Positions 7,359-15,865 of a DNA stretch of 64,000 nucleotides are shown here, one piece after another. Position numbers and translations under genes: made by a program. Where the stretch lies: the NCBI GenBank assembly GCA_964642795.1, contig CAZXRQ010000001.1, positions 5,579 through 69,578 of the forward strand. Reading direction: 5' to 3'. The number at the start of each line of letters is the position of its first letter. Position 1 is the stretch's first letter. The DNA comes from JAVVVD01 sp964642795 (GTDB taxonomy: Bacteria > Bacillota > Clostridia > Christensenellales > CAG-138). Under the pieces are notes generated by a model. That model made no database searches. It saw only the letters and a list, made by a program, of their open reading frames with translations, and was not told the DNA's origin.

Positions 7359-8739
7359 TATGTCGCTTGCCAAAAACGTAATGCCGGCACAGGAGCCGGA
7401 TGTAAGAAACAAGAACTTCTCCGAGGTGGCGTTAGGCTATTCGGAGGAGCAGGCGCTGGACGAGGCGGAGCGCTGCCTCAACTGCAAGAACAAGCCCTGT
7501 ATATCGGGCTGCCCGGTAGGCATAGATATCCCCGCATTTATCGCCAAAATACGCGAGCACGATTTTGAGGGCGCGTATCAGGTCATAGCGAAGGACAGCA
7601 GCCTTCCGGCAGTGTGCGGCCGCGTATGCCCACAGGAGAGCCAGTGCGAGTGCAAGTGCGTTCGCGGCATTAAGGGCGAACCTGTCGGCATAGGACGTCT
7701 TGAGCGCTTTGTGGCGGACTGGCATGCGGCACATACCGACGGCAGCGTGGAGCTTCCCCAAAAGAACGGCCATCGCGTCGCGGTGATAGGCTCCGGCCCG
7801 TCCGGACTTACCTGCGCAGGCGAGCTTGCCCGCCGCGGCTACGATGTGACCGTGTTCGAGGCGCTGCATGTTGCAGGCGGCGTGCTTATGTACGGCATTC
7901 CTGAGTTTCGTCTGCCCAAGGCGATAGTGCAGGCCGAGGTGGAGACCCTGCGCAAGCTGGGCGTTACCATAAACACCAACATGGTCATCGGCAAGACCGA
8001 ATCCGTGGACGAGCTGTTCCACGACGGCTTCGAGGCTGTGTTTATTGGCAGCGGCGCGGGCCTTCCCAGCTTTATGAAGATACCCGGTGAAAACCTCAAC
8101 GCCGTTTATTCCGCAAACGAGTTCCTCACCCGCGTAAACCTTATGAAGGCTTACCGTGAGGGCTCTGCAACGCCAATAAAAAAGAACGACCGCGTGGCGG
8201 TGGTTGGCGGCGGCAATGTGGCTATGGATGCGGCGCGCTGCGCAAAACGCCTTGGCGCAAAGGAAGTATACATAGTATACCGCCGCAGTGAAGCGGAGCT
8301 TCCTGCCCGTCATGAGGAGGTTGAGCACGCGGAGGAGGAGGGCATTATATTCAAGTTCCTCACCAACCCCGTTGAGATACTCGGCGACGAGAACCGCTAC
8401 GTATCCGGCATCAAGTGCGTGGAGATGGAGCTTGGCGAGCCCGATGCGTCCGGTCGCCGCAGACCGGTTACAAAGCCAGGCAGCGAGTTCGTCATCGACG
8501 TGGACTGCGTCGTAATGAGCATAGGCACCTCGCCCAACCCGCTTATCAAGAGTACCACAGAGGGCCTCGATACCCAGAAATGGGGTGGTATAATCGCGGA
8601 TGAGGAGACCGGACTTACCTCCCGCGAGGGTGTGTACGCAGGCGGCGACGCTGTAACCGGCGCTGCTACCGTTATACTCGCAATGGGCGCCGGCAAGACT
8701 GCTGCCGCCGCTATCGACGACTATATCAAAAATAAATAA
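7351..8739 (+). CDS. nfnB: NfnB: glutamate synthase small-subunit-like flavoprotein
   Basis: The 462-residue protein starts with a ferredoxin-like domain carrying two Cys clusters (CLNCKNKPCISGCP near residue 42 and CGRVCPQESQCECKC near residue 89) for [4Fe-4S] centres. Two Rossmann motifs follow: VIGSGPSGL near residue 147 for FAD and VVGGGNVAMD near residue 288 for NADPH. It ends with YAGGDAVTGAATVILAMGAG, typical of the GltD/Nfn family. Directly downstream of and overlapping nfnA, it forms the large subunit of the Nfn complex. No glutamate synthase large subunit is adjacent, so a plain GltD role is unlikely. Confidence 0.93.
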   Translation: MPNMSLAKNVMPAQEPDVRNKNFSEVALGYSEEQALDEAERCLNCKNKPCISGCPVGIDIPAFIAKIREHDFEGAYQVIAKDSSLPAVCGRVCPQESQCECKCVRGIKGEPVGIGRLERFVADWHAAHTDGSVELPQKNGHRVAVIGSGPSGLTCAGELARRGYDVTVFEALHVAGGVLMYGIPEFRLPKAIVQAEVETLRKLGVTINTNMVIGKTESVDELFHDGFEAVFIGSGAGLPSFMKIPGENLNAVYSANEFLTRVNLMKAYREGSATPIKKNDRVAVVGGGNVAMDAARCAKRLGAKEVYIVYRRSEAELPARHEEVEHAEEEGIIFKFLTNPVEILGDENRYVSGIKCVEMELGEPDASGRRRPVTKPGSEFVIDVDCVVMSIGTSPNPLIKSTTEGLDTQKWGGIIADEETGLTSREGVYAGGDAVTGAATVILAMGAGKTAAAAIDDYIKNK

Positions 8740-8753
8740 GCACATATTTTGGG

Positions 8754-8783
8754 CGGCGCTCATATGCTGAGCGCCGTTCCTTT
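8754..8783 (+). terminator. Rho-independent terminator after nfnAB
   Basis: A perfect 9-bp stem CGGCGCTCA/TGAGCGCCG with a 5-nt loop is followed by TTCCTTT. The U-tract is imperfect. Confidence 0.7.
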
Positions 8784-8800
8784 ATTGAAAAGGGGGAAGT

Positions 8801-9148
8801 ATTATCAGCCCCGCATTGTACATCTGCATTTTCATGCCGCTGATACTGGCGCTGCTTACAGAGCATAACGAAAAACAACAGCGGATCAAACAGTTAGTCA
8901 AACGAAAGACCTCAAAAGGAGCGCAGCATAATATGACCGAGGAAACCATCAAGAGCTTTTTAGGCAAGGAATGCCTTATATATATGCTGAACAATCAGAT
9001 GACCGGCACCATTGAATCACTCAGCGACAACTGGCTGTCCGTACGTGTGGGCGACGCCGTGGATATAGTAAACGTGGAATATATAAGCCGCATACGCGAG
9101 TACCCGCGCACCAGGTCAGGTAAAAAACGTTCAATAATTGCCGATTAG
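8801..9148 (+). CDS. Small membrane-tethered protein with Lsm-like C-terminal domain (DUF6897-like)
   Basis: The frame opens after a TGA at 8786 and has no ATG or GTG near the strong AAGGGGG ribosome site at 8790-8796. The best-placed start is ATT at 8801 (or ATC at 8804), which keeps the whole N-terminal hydrophobic helix (ALYICIFMPLILALL) and gives 115 residues. Alternatives are TTG at 8816 and an internal ATG at 8933 with its own AGGAG. A basic linker leads to a roughly 60-residue domain (GKECLIYMLNNQMTGTIESL...NVEYISRIREYP) shaped like a small beta-barrel of the Lsm type. The function is unknown. Confidence 0.7.
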   Translation: MISPALYICIFMPLILALLTEHNEKQQRIKQLVKRKTSKGAQHNMTEETIKSFLGKECLIYMLNNQMTGTIESLSDNWLSVRVGDAVDIVNVEYISRIREYPRTRSGKKRSIIAD

Positions 9149-9188
9149 GGCATACATAGCCACAAATAATGAGGGGAGCAGATCATTA

Positions 9189-10475
9189 ATGGAAGCAAAA
9201 TCCCGACGCCATACCATGTTCACAAAGCCGGAAAAGGGTTGGATAATGTATGACTGGGCCAATTCCGCATATTCTATTTTTATCGCGGTTGTATTGCCGC
9301 TGTTCGCTGCCAGCCTTGCGGCGGAGGCGGGGGTGGATACCGTTACACACACTGCAAACTGGGGCATTGCAAGCTCGATAGCCTGTGCGATAGTTGCCGT
9401 GTGCGCGCCGATACTTGGCGCAATGGCGGATTACAAGGGGTTAAGGAAGCGCTTTTTTATTGCGTTTTTCATAATAGGCGTGCTGTCTACCGGCATAATC
9501 CCCGTAGTAAACAACTATATGGCCATACTTATAATATACGGCGTGACCAACTTTGGCTTTGCGGGCGCAAATGTGTTCTATGATGCTTTTTTGATCGACG
9601 TTACCACGGTGAACCGTATGGATAAGGTGAGCACGTGGGCGTTTGGCATGGGATATATCGGCGGCAGTACGATACCGTTCCTCGTGACCATAGCCATGTC
9701 CACATTCGGCCATCTTATCGGAATAACCGGTGCTATGACGATGCAGATTTCCGCACTGATTACTGCGGTGTGGTGGGCTGTGTTCACAATACCGTTCCTT
9801 AGAAACTGCAAGCAGCTTACCTCCATTCAGCCGGAGCGCGGGATAATTTCCAGCAGCTTCAAGCAGCTGGGGAATACGCTTAAGCACATCAAAAAGCACA
9901 AGTTCCTGTTCCTGTTTTTGATTGGCTACTTCTTCTACATCGACGGCGTAGGCACAATAATCAAAATGGCAACCACATACGGCTCAGCTCTGGGTATTGA
10001 CGATACCGCGCTGATGATAGGCTTGCTTATAACGCAGGTAGTGGCGTTCCCTTGCGCGATACTATACGGTAACCTCGCTGCAAAATACTCCGCCAAGCGT
10101 ATGATACTCGTGGGTATATGCACCTATTTCGGCGTGTGTTTGGTAGGGTATTTTATGTGCAAGGCATGGCATTTTTATCTGCTTGCGGCGCTGGTGGGTA
10201 CGGCACAGGGCGGTATACAGGCGCTTTCGCGCAGCTACTTTGGCAAGCTTATCCCCGATAAGACGCGCGCAGGCGAATTCTTCGGGTTCTATAACATATT
10301 CTCCAAATTTGAGTCCGTGCTGGGCACGGCGCTTATGGCGCTTATCGTGAGCCTTACCGGCAATGTCAACGCAGGCGTGCTCAGCGTGCTTGCCATGTTT
10401 ATTATAGGTGGCGCGATAACACTGCGCGTACCTGACGATAAGGGCATGGCAGCGGCGGAGGATACTGCGACATAA
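9189..10475 (+). CDS. MFS transporter of the UMF1 (Atg22-like) family
   Basis: The 428-residue protein has about twelve hydrophobic segments and the UMF1 signature near its start, GWIMYDWANSAYS at residues 17-29. It also has the typical TFGHLIG and QALSRSYFGKLIP blocks. Bacterial members are uncharacterised transporters related to yeast vacuolar amino-acid effluxer Atg22. The ATG at 9189 is preceded by GAGGGGAG at a suitable distance, which is better than the upstream TTG at 9138. It has no obvious functional link to its neighbours. Confidence 0.88.
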   Translation: MEAKSRRHTMFTKPEKGWIMYDWANSAYSIFIAVVLPLFAASLAAEAGVDTVTHTANWGIASSIACAIVAVCAPILGAMADYKGLRKRFFIAFFIIGVLSTGIIPVVNNYMAILIIYGVTNFGFAGANVFYDAFLIDVTTVNRMDKVSTWAFGMGYIGGSTIPFLVTIAMSTFGHLIGITGAMTMQISALITAVWWAVFTIPFLRNCKQLTSIQPERGIISSSFKQLGNTLKHIKKHKFLFLFLIGYFFYIDGVGTIIKMATTYGSALGIDDTALMIGLLITQVVAFPCAILYGNLAAKYSAKRMILVGICTYFGVCLVGYFMCKAWHFYLLAALVGTAQGGIQALSRSYFGKLIPDKTRAGEFFGFYNIFSKFESVLGTALMALIVSLTGNVNAGVLSVLAMFIIGGAITLRVPDDKGMAAAEDTAT

Positions 10476-10566
10476 CCTGCCGCAAATAAGACGTCTGCTT
10501 TTTGCACACCTTTTGTCTGGCGTACATACCTTGAGGTATAAAGCTAAGCAAGAGGTGTGTGCTGAT

Positions 10567-11373
10567 ATGAGAATACTTCAACGCGGCGATACGGGCAACG
10601 ACGTAAAGCAGGTTCAGACGGCGCTGATTCGCGCGGGTTATGACCCGGGCGCAGTGGACGGCATATTCGGAGTAAAAACTGAGAATGCGGTAAAACGGTT
10701 CCAGCGCGTGCTGGGGCTGAAGGTGGACGGCATAGTCGGCCCTAACACATGGGCCTATCTTGAGCCGTTCTATTTGGAGACGGATCCATACGTGCTGCGC
10801 AGAGGCAGCAAGGGGGATAAGGTGCTGGCACTGCAGAAGGCGCTGGACGAGGCGGGCAACGACCCCGGCGATCTGGACGGCTTGTTTTGCACCAAAACGC
10901 TTGCGGCGGTAAAGGCATTCCAGCTGAAAAGCGGGCTTACGGACACGGGCGTGGTGGACGACAGCACATGGCTTGCGCTGTTGCCGTATCTGGATACCGA
11001 CGGCGTACTGCTCAGACGCGGCGATTCGGGCGTATACGTATACGTGCTGCAGCTCGCGCTCAAGAGCTTGGGCTACGACCCCGGCAATACCGGCGGAGTA
11101 TTTGATGTTAAGACGGAAAGCGCTGTAAAGCTGTTCCAAAGTGACAATGATCTGCGTGTGGACGGCATAGTAGGGCCCAAGACATGGGCGGTGTTGAAAA
11201 ACGGTATGCCTGTGGAGGTGATACTCTATACGGTAAAGCGCGGTGATACGCTAAGCTCAATTGCCAAGAAGTACAACACTACCGTCGCAGAGCTGCTGGA
11301 GCTGAATCCCCGGCGCGACCCAAACCGCATATATGTCGGTGAGGTATTGAAGATACCGGTAACCGGCTCCTGA
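10567..11373 (+). CDS. Peptidoglycan-binding protein: three PG_binding_1 repeats plus LysM
   Basis: The 268-residue protein contains three tandem peptidoglycan-binding domains, at about residues 1-68, 72-140 and 146-212. Each has the pattern LRRGD/S...V..LQ..L...GYDPG...DG.FG..T..AV..FQ and ends in VDGIVGP.TW or its equivalent. A LysM domain at about 218-265 (YTVKRGDTLSSIAKKYNTTVAELLELNP) completes it. No signal peptide is visible, so export is unclear; similar Clostridial proteins are found at spore or cell walls. There is no catalytic domain. The ATG at 10567 was chosen because the first repeat starts immediately after it. Confidence 0.9.
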   Translation: MRILQRGDTGNDVKQVQTALIRAGYDPGAVDGIFGVKTENAVKRFQRVLGLKVDGIVGPNTWAYLEPFYLETDPYVLRRGSKGDKVLALQKALDEAGNDPGDLDGLFCTKTLAAVKAFQLKSGLTDTGVVDDSTWLALLPYLDTDGVLLRRGDSGVYVYVLQLALKSLGYDPGNTGGVFDVKTESAVKLFQSDNDLRVDGIVGPKTWAVLKNGMPVEVILYTVKRGDTLSSIAKKYNTTVAELLELNPRRDPNRIYVGEVLKIPVTGS

Positions 11374-11391
11374 TTAAACAGGCAAGGTCAA

Positions 11392-11420
11392 AAATGCCCG
11401 CAAGCGTATTGCGGGCATTT
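11392..11420. terminator. Bidirectional terminator between convergent genes
   Basis: A perfect 12-bp stem AAATGCCCGCAA/TTGCGGGCATTT with a 5-nt loop. The A/T ends give a U-tract on either strand, so it can serve the LysM gene and the nitroreductase. Confidence 0.85.
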
Positions 11421-11459
11421 GCATATTCGCGCCTATTCTTCATCTGCCCAGCGGGCGAG

Positions 11460-12152
11460 TTAGGCGTTAACGGAGCGGGTCATTTCAGCTATGAACGGCT
11501 GCGACCACTTGCGACGGTATATTGCGGAGGCCGCGCTTGTCATATCCTCTCCGCGCGAGGTGAAAAACCCTTCAACGTCCCTGTTGTCGGGATATGAGTT
11601 TTGAAATACGACATACTGCGCACCGGGTCGGGGCGGTTTCGGTCTTGCTTTTTGCTGCTCCGTAGGGTAGCCAAGGCAAAGCATACATACCGGCATAGCG
11701 TAGCGAGGCAGATTGAGCAGCTGCGTGTGAGCTTCGCAGTTTTCTATTATGTCCCCTATGTAGCAGGAGCCTATGCCCAGCGATTCCGCTGCGACTACGG
11801 CGTTCTGCGCGGCTATTACAGCGTCGCAGCAGGCAAGTAGCATGTCGCCGCAGCCGGGCTTACGCACGTTGCCGCAGCAGCGGGAGAGCGCATCGTACCA
11901 GCGCTGGTAGTCCGCGACGAATATCAGCACGGCGGGCGCATCCTTGATGAACGGCTGCTCGTCGCAGGTGTGGGAAAGCGTTTCTTTTACCGCCGGGTTG
12001 GTCACGTCAATTATGGTGTAGAGGCACATATTGCCCGCCGTGGGCGCGTTGAGTGCGGCGGCGATTATCGTGCTTTTTGCTTCGTCAGGCAGCGGCCGGC
12101 CGTCGTATACGCGCACGGATCTGCGCTGCATAAGTTCATCGATAGTTGACAT
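11460..12152 (-). CDS. Nitroreductase-family FMN protein
   Basis: The 230-residue protein starts MSTIDELMQRRSVRVYDGRPLP, the classic N-terminus of nitroreductases, with the FMN-contacting RRSVR. It continues with AAALNAPTAGNMCLYTIIDV and a mid-region AAESLGIGSCYIGDI that matches NfsA/FRP-like folds. These NAD(P)H-dependent enzymes reduce flavins, quinones or nitro-aromatics; the substrate is not evident. A GGAGGA precedes the ATG. The gene is transcribed away from the 5'-nucleotidase gene, sharing a short region with face-to-face -10 boxes. Confidence 0.88.
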   Translation of the reverse strand: MSTIDELMQRRSVRVYDGRPLPDEAKSTIIAAALNAPTAGNMCLYTIIDVTNPAVKETLSHTCDEQPFIKDAPAVLIFVADYQRWYDALSRCCGNVRKPGCGDMLLACCDAVIAAQNAVVAAESLGIGSCYIGDIIENCEAHTQLLNLPRYAMPVCMLCLGYPTEQQKARPKPPRPGAQYVVFQNSYPDNRDVEGFFTSRGEDMTSAASAIYRRKWSQPFIAEMTRSVNA

Positions 12153-12170
12153 GGATTCCTCCGTTTTTTG

Positions 12171-12199
12171 TTGATTTGATGGGCTTTGAACGATATAAT
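12171..12199 (+). promoter_or_regulatory. Promoter of the 5'-nucleotidase gene
   Basis: TTGATT (12171-12176) and a perfect TATAAT (12194-12199) are spaced by 17 bp. The -10 box lies inside a 27-bp dyad shared with the opposing promoter. Confidence 0.65.
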
Positions 12200-12214
12200 C
12201 AGATTATAGCGTTC
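12188..12214. promoter_or_regulatory. 27-bp dyad containing two facing -10 boxes
   Basis: Arms GAACGATATAATC and GATTATAGCGTTC surround a single central A and match in 12 of 13 positions. The left arm holds TATAAT for the plus strand and the right arm holds TATAAT for the minus strand (12203-12208), with a TTGATT-like box at 12224-12229 upstream of the latter at a short 15-bp spacing. It could be a repressor operator as well as overlapping promoters. Confidence 0.55.
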
Positions 12215-12251
12215 ATTTCGCAAAATCAATAATAATATACGGGAGGCTTAC

Positions 12252-13715
12252 ATGGCAAATCTAAAAAAGCTGACTCTGCTGCACTCTAACGATATGCACG
12301 GCGATTTCTTGGCTGAAAAGGTAGACGAAAACCTGCTTGGCGGCGTATCAATGCTGTCCGGCTATGTGAATAAGGTACGAAATGAGGAACCGAACACCGT
12401 ATACGCCATATCGGGCGATATGTTTCGCGGCTCGGTGATTGATTCGGAATTCAAGGGCCTTTCCACAATAGAAATAATGAACATGCTGGGGCCGGATGTT
12501 GTGACCATAGGCAATCACGAGGTGGACTATGGCGTGGCCCATCTGCTTTTTATAGAAAAATGTGCACGCTTCCCTATAATCAACGCTAATTTCTTCGTGC
12601 GTATAAACCACACACGGCTGTTTAAGCCCTGCCAGCTTATTGAGATCGGCGGTATGAAGATACTGTTTATTGGCGTTATAACCCAGGAGGTGCTGAGCCA
12701 GACCAAGCAGGACGCGCTAATCGGTTCATTTGTTGATGTGTTTGAGGCGGCACAGGAGGTGGGGCGTATATGCAATGCGCATAACGCGCTGGATATCGAC
12801 TTCACGGTACTGCTTACGCACATAGGCTTCGAGGAGGACAAGCGGCTTGCCGCCATGCTGGATCCGGCATGGGGCGTGGATGTGATAATCGGAGGTCATT
12901 CTCACACGCTGCCGGATGAGCCCGCCGTGGTAAACGGCATTCCCATAGTGCAGGCGGGTACCGGTACGGATGCTATAGGGCGCTTTGACATAATGGTGGA
13001 TACGGATAAGAATTGCATCGATTCGTATGAATGGCGTCTGGTGCCCATCACGCCGGCAAATTGCCCCCGCGATACAGAGCTGGAAAAGCTGATACAGGGC
13101 TACAAATCTCAGACGGACGATAAGTACGGCCGCCTAATAACCCGCTTTAAGCGGCAGCTAACGCATCCGGAGCGTACTCGCGAGACCGAGGTAGGCAACC
13201 TTTTTGCGGATATTCTTAAGGAGAGCTTCGCAGTGGATGTGATGCTCGTGGGCAGCGGCAGTATGCGTGCGGAGACCATGGGCCCGATAGTGAGCTTTGG
13301 CGATCTAACCGAAATGTATCCATATGACGACGCCATACACATGATAAAGCTGACCGGCGCGCAGTTCAAGCGAATGGTCAAGCACATATTGCGCGAGGAC
13401 AACTTCAACGGCCACGGCGAGTTCTATCAGTTCTCCAAAGGTGTGCACATACGCTATTCCAGAAAGACCGGAGAGCTTATAGAGCTTACTCTCAACGGAG
13501 AACCCATAGACGACGAACGCCTGTACAGCGTTGGATTGCAGGATTTCCACTATGGCAGCATGGAGAAGTTCCTCAGCATAACGTTGGACGAGGTAAAGCA
13601 GAACGCCAAGCCGCGCGTGATATGCACCTCCTGCCGCGAAGTGCTGGAGGAGTACATGACGGAAAACCAGCACCTTTGCCGCGAGGTTGAGGGCAGGCTT
13701 GTGGTGGAGCAATAG
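12252..13715 (+). CDS. 5'-nucleotidase / UDP-sugar hydrolase family metallophosphoesterase
   Basis: The 487-residue protein has the two-metal phosphoesterase motifs LLHSNDMHG (residues 9-17), SGDMFRGS, GNHEVDYG and GGHSHT in order. A C-terminal 5'-nucleotidase domain follows from about residue 300 (TEVGNLFADILKESF, then YPYDDAIHMIKLTG). Known members release phosphate from nucleotides or UDP-sugars, usually outside the cell. Here no signal peptide is visible, so it may act in the cytosol. The ATG follows GGGAGG. It is followed by the serine hydrolase gene after 12 nt, suggesting one operon. Confidence 0.9.
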   Translation: MANLKKLTLLHSNDMHGDFLAEKVDENLLGGVSMLSGYVNKVRNEEPNTVYAISGDMFRGSVIDSEFKGLSTIEIMNMLGPDVVTIGNHEVDYGVAHLLFIEKCARFPIINANFFVRINHTRLFKPCQLIEIGGMKILFIGVITQEVLSQTKQDALIGSFVDVFEAAQEVGRICNAHNALDIDFTVLLTHIGFEEDKRLAAMLDPAWGVDVIIGGHSHTLPDEPAVVNGIPIVQAGTGTDAIGRFDIMVDTDKNCIDSYEWRLVPITPANCPRDTELEKLIQGYKSQTDDKYGRLITRFKRQLTHPERTRETEVGNLFADILKESFAVDVMLVGSGSMRAETMGPIVSFGDLTEMYPYDDAIHMIKLTGAQFKRMVKHILREDNFNGHGEFYQFSKGVHIRYSRKTGELIELTLNGEPIDDERLYSVGLQDFHYGSMEKFLSITLDEVKQNAKPRVICTSCREVLEEYMTENQHLCREVEGRLVVEQ

Positions 13716-13727
13716 AGGGGATACGAT

Positions 13728-14711
13728 ATGCTCGACGTTTCAAAGCTGGAGGCCCAAATCGCTGCAGAACATGATAATATATGCGAGCTTATCGCCATAA
13801 AGGACGAAAAAACGGCGATAGAAATGTACCGTCACGGTTATGTGCCGGGAGATGCTTTGAATGTGATGTCGGTCACCAAAAGCATAGTGTCATTGCTTAT
13901 AGGCATAGCGATAGACCTTGGTTTTGTGGGGAGCGTCCAGGATAAGGTGCTGGACTATTTCCCCGATTACGTTACCAAACGCGGTGAAAAGACAATAGGT
14001 GATATAACGCTCCATCAGCTTTTAACTATGACGGCGCCGTATAAATACCGTAGCGAGCCGTGGACAAAGGTATGCACAAGCGACGACTGGACAAGAGCGG
14101 CGCTGGACATTTTGGGCGGCAGAGCGGGCATTACGGGCGAGTTCAAGTATTCCACGCTCGGCATACAAATACTAACCGGCATAATCGCAGGCTCGAGCGA
14201 TATGAGTGTTACGGAATTCGCAAATAAATACCTTTTCGGCCCGCTCGGCATTGCGCCACACAAAAACGCCGATGCGGATACCAAGGAGGATCAGCTCGAA
14301 TTCCTCATGTCCAAAGCGCCGAAGGGGGATGTATGGTTTGCGGATCCACAGGGGGTGAATACAGCCGGCTGGGGGCTTGCGCTGGGCGCAAAGGATATGG
14401 CGAGCGTCGGCCGTATGTGCTTAGACCGTGGCGTATATAACGGGCGGCGCATACTGCCAGAAACCTGGATAGACAAAATGACCGTGCCGTATGTGCGGTG
14501 CGACGAGCGCTTTGCCAACATGTCGTACGGGTATTTATGGTGGATTATAGACGAAGCAAAGCCCGTGTACGCAGCCATAGGCGACGGCGGAAACGTTATA
14601 TATGTGGATACTGCTACCGATACGGTAGTAGCGATCGCAGCAACGTTCAAGCCCCGTGTTTTCGACCGGATAGAGCTGATTACCGGGCAGATCGAACCTA
14701 TGCTAAGCTGA
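13728..14711 (+). CDS. Beta-lactamase-related serine hydrolase
   Basis: The 327-residue protein has the SxxK nucleophile motif S48-V-T-K51 within NVMSVTKSIVSLLIGIAIDLG, followed by VLDYFP and LLTMTAPY, typical of class C-like esterases and D-amino-acid hydrolases. The usual YxN triad is represented by FKYSTLG, with Thr in place of Asn. No signal peptide is seen, so it is likely a cytosolic esterase or peptidase rather than an antibiotic-resistance enzyme. It shares an operon with the 5'-nucleotidase. Confidence 0.87.
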   Translation: MLDVSKLEAQIAAEHDNICELIAIKDEKTAIEMYRHGYVPGDALNVMSVTKSIVSLLIGIAIDLGFVGSVQDKVLDYFPDYVTKRGEKTIGDITLHQLLTMTAPYKYRSEPWTKVCTSDDWTRAALDILGGRAGITGEFKYSTLGIQILTGIIAGSSDMSVTEFANKYLFGPLGIAPHKNADADTKEDQLEFLMSKAPKGDVWFADPQGVNTAGWGLALGAKDMASVGRMCLDRGVYNGRRILPETWIDKMTVPYVRCDERFANMSYGYLWWIIDEAKPVYAAIGDGGNVIYVDTATDTVVAIAATFKPRVFDRIELITGQIEPMLS

Positions 14712-14734
14712 AAGTTATATGCAAAAACGGTATA

Positions 14735-14769
14735 AAACCACCGCCGACAGTACCTGCCGGCGGTGGTTT
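14735..14769. terminator. Bidirectional terminator
   Basis: A perfect 12-bp stem AAACCACCGCCG/CGGCGGTGGTTT with an 11-nt loop lies between the convergent serine hydrolase and EamA genes. Confidence 0.85.
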
Positions 14770-14813
14770 GTGTAAAGGGGAGAAACAATCGATCTCGCGC
14801 TTGGTATGGCCGG

Positions 14814-15719
14814 TTATTTTACATTTTCCGTGCCTTCGTTTTCGACCTTTCGCTTAAACAGCTTGGTAAAATCTATCTCAACTATGAGTATGGCTATCAG
14901 CAATAGAGCCATTCCGGCGTAGTTGCGGGGCAGCAGCACCTCGCCTGCGAACAGGTAGGCGACCAGTGCCGCTACAACCGGCTCCAGCGTCATGAGCACG
15001 CCCACGTTTTCCGCGGCGGTGTGCTGCTGTGCGATGGACTGGAATATGAAGGATAGTCCTGTACAGAACAGCGCGAGCACCAGTACAAAGACTATCGTAC
15101 GCGGTTCCGTGGGCAGTTTCGGCGTTTCCAGCAAGAAGGCCAGGATTATATTAAGCACGCCTGCTGCGCCAAGCTGGAAAACGCCCAGCGTGTATGCGTC
15201 CACATCCTCGCGCTGCACAACATATGAGGTTATAAGTATGTGTACGGCATAGAGCATGGAGCACAGCAGGCAGAGCAGGTCCCCCAAAGCCGGTTTAAGC
15301 GCTTCGGTAAGCGTAAGCAGCGCTACTCCTACAAACGCCAGTATTATCACCAGCCATATCTTCTTTGCGGGGCGGCGCTTAAGAAATATCCACGCGAATA
15401 TCGGCGTCATAACGGAGGTGAGGCCACACAGGAAGCTGGCGTTGGACTGCGAGGTATACTGCAATCCGATGGTGCAGCTTGTGTATATTGCAACTAGCAG
15501 CGCGCCCAGCAGCACAGAGTATTTGAGCGTGGCGCGGCTGATAGAGGCGCATTTTTTAGGGGCAATAGCAAATGCCGTAACAAACGCAATGGTAAACCTT
15601 ATGCCGTTAAGCGTGAACGGCTGTATGGTAAGCAGGCAATAATCCGTAAGGTAGTAGGAAATGCCCCAAAACAGTGCTACCATAAGCAGCATGATATCCG
15701 CCTTAAAACGTTTGGACAT
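14814..15719 (-). CDS. EamA/DMT-family transporter
   Basis: The 301-residue protein has ten predicted helices in two EamA halves, with WGISYYLTDYCL in helix one and the typical QYTSQSNASFLCGLTSVMTPIFAWIFL block. The second half has QSIAQQHTAAENVGVLMTLEPVVAALVAYLF. I start at the ATG at 15719, which is preceded by GGAGGT at 5-6 nt, rather than at the ATG 18 nt upstream. The C-terminus is charged. Substrate unknown. It is unrelated in detail to the EamA gene at 4.7 kb and is transcribed divergently from mreB. Confidence 0.88.
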   Translation of the reverse strand: MSKRFKADIMLLMVALFWGISYYLTDYCLLTIQPFTLNGIRFTIAFVTAFAIAPKKCASISRATLKYSVLLGALLVAIYTSCTIGLQYTSQSNASFLCGLTSVMTPIFAWIFLKRRPAKKIWLVIILAFVGVALLTLTEALKPALGDLLCLLCSMLYAVHILITSYVVQREDVDAYTLGVFQLGAAGVLNIILAFLLETPKLPTEPRTIVFVLVLALFCTGLSFIFQSIAQQHTAAENVGVLMTLEPVVAALVAYLFAGEVLLPRNYAGMALLLIAILIVEIDFTKLFKRKVENEGTENVK

Positions 15720-15743
15720 CCGATACCTCCGATGCAATCAGTC

Positions 15744-15829
15744 AGTATTTCCATTCTACAACAAATCGCGTTGTTTTGCCATATATAGTGCGCGGCCGCG
15801 GCATAAGATGCGTTTTTCATGGAAATACT
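15744..15829. promoter_or_regulatory. Widely spaced 11-bp inverted repeat in the mreB divergent region
   Basis: AGTATTTCCAT (15744-15754) and ATGGAAATACT (15819-15829) are exact inverse complements, 64 bp apart, and bracket the intergenic region between the EamA and mreB genes. Paired sites like this can bind one regulator and loop the DNA. Confidence 0.35.
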
Positions 15830-15865
15830 TTCAAAGAATAATGGATATGGGAGGTATAGACTCAT

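Noticed and set aside
7432..8763. A 443-codon minus-strand open frame
   Set aside because: It is antisense to nfnB; no motifs or ribosome site.
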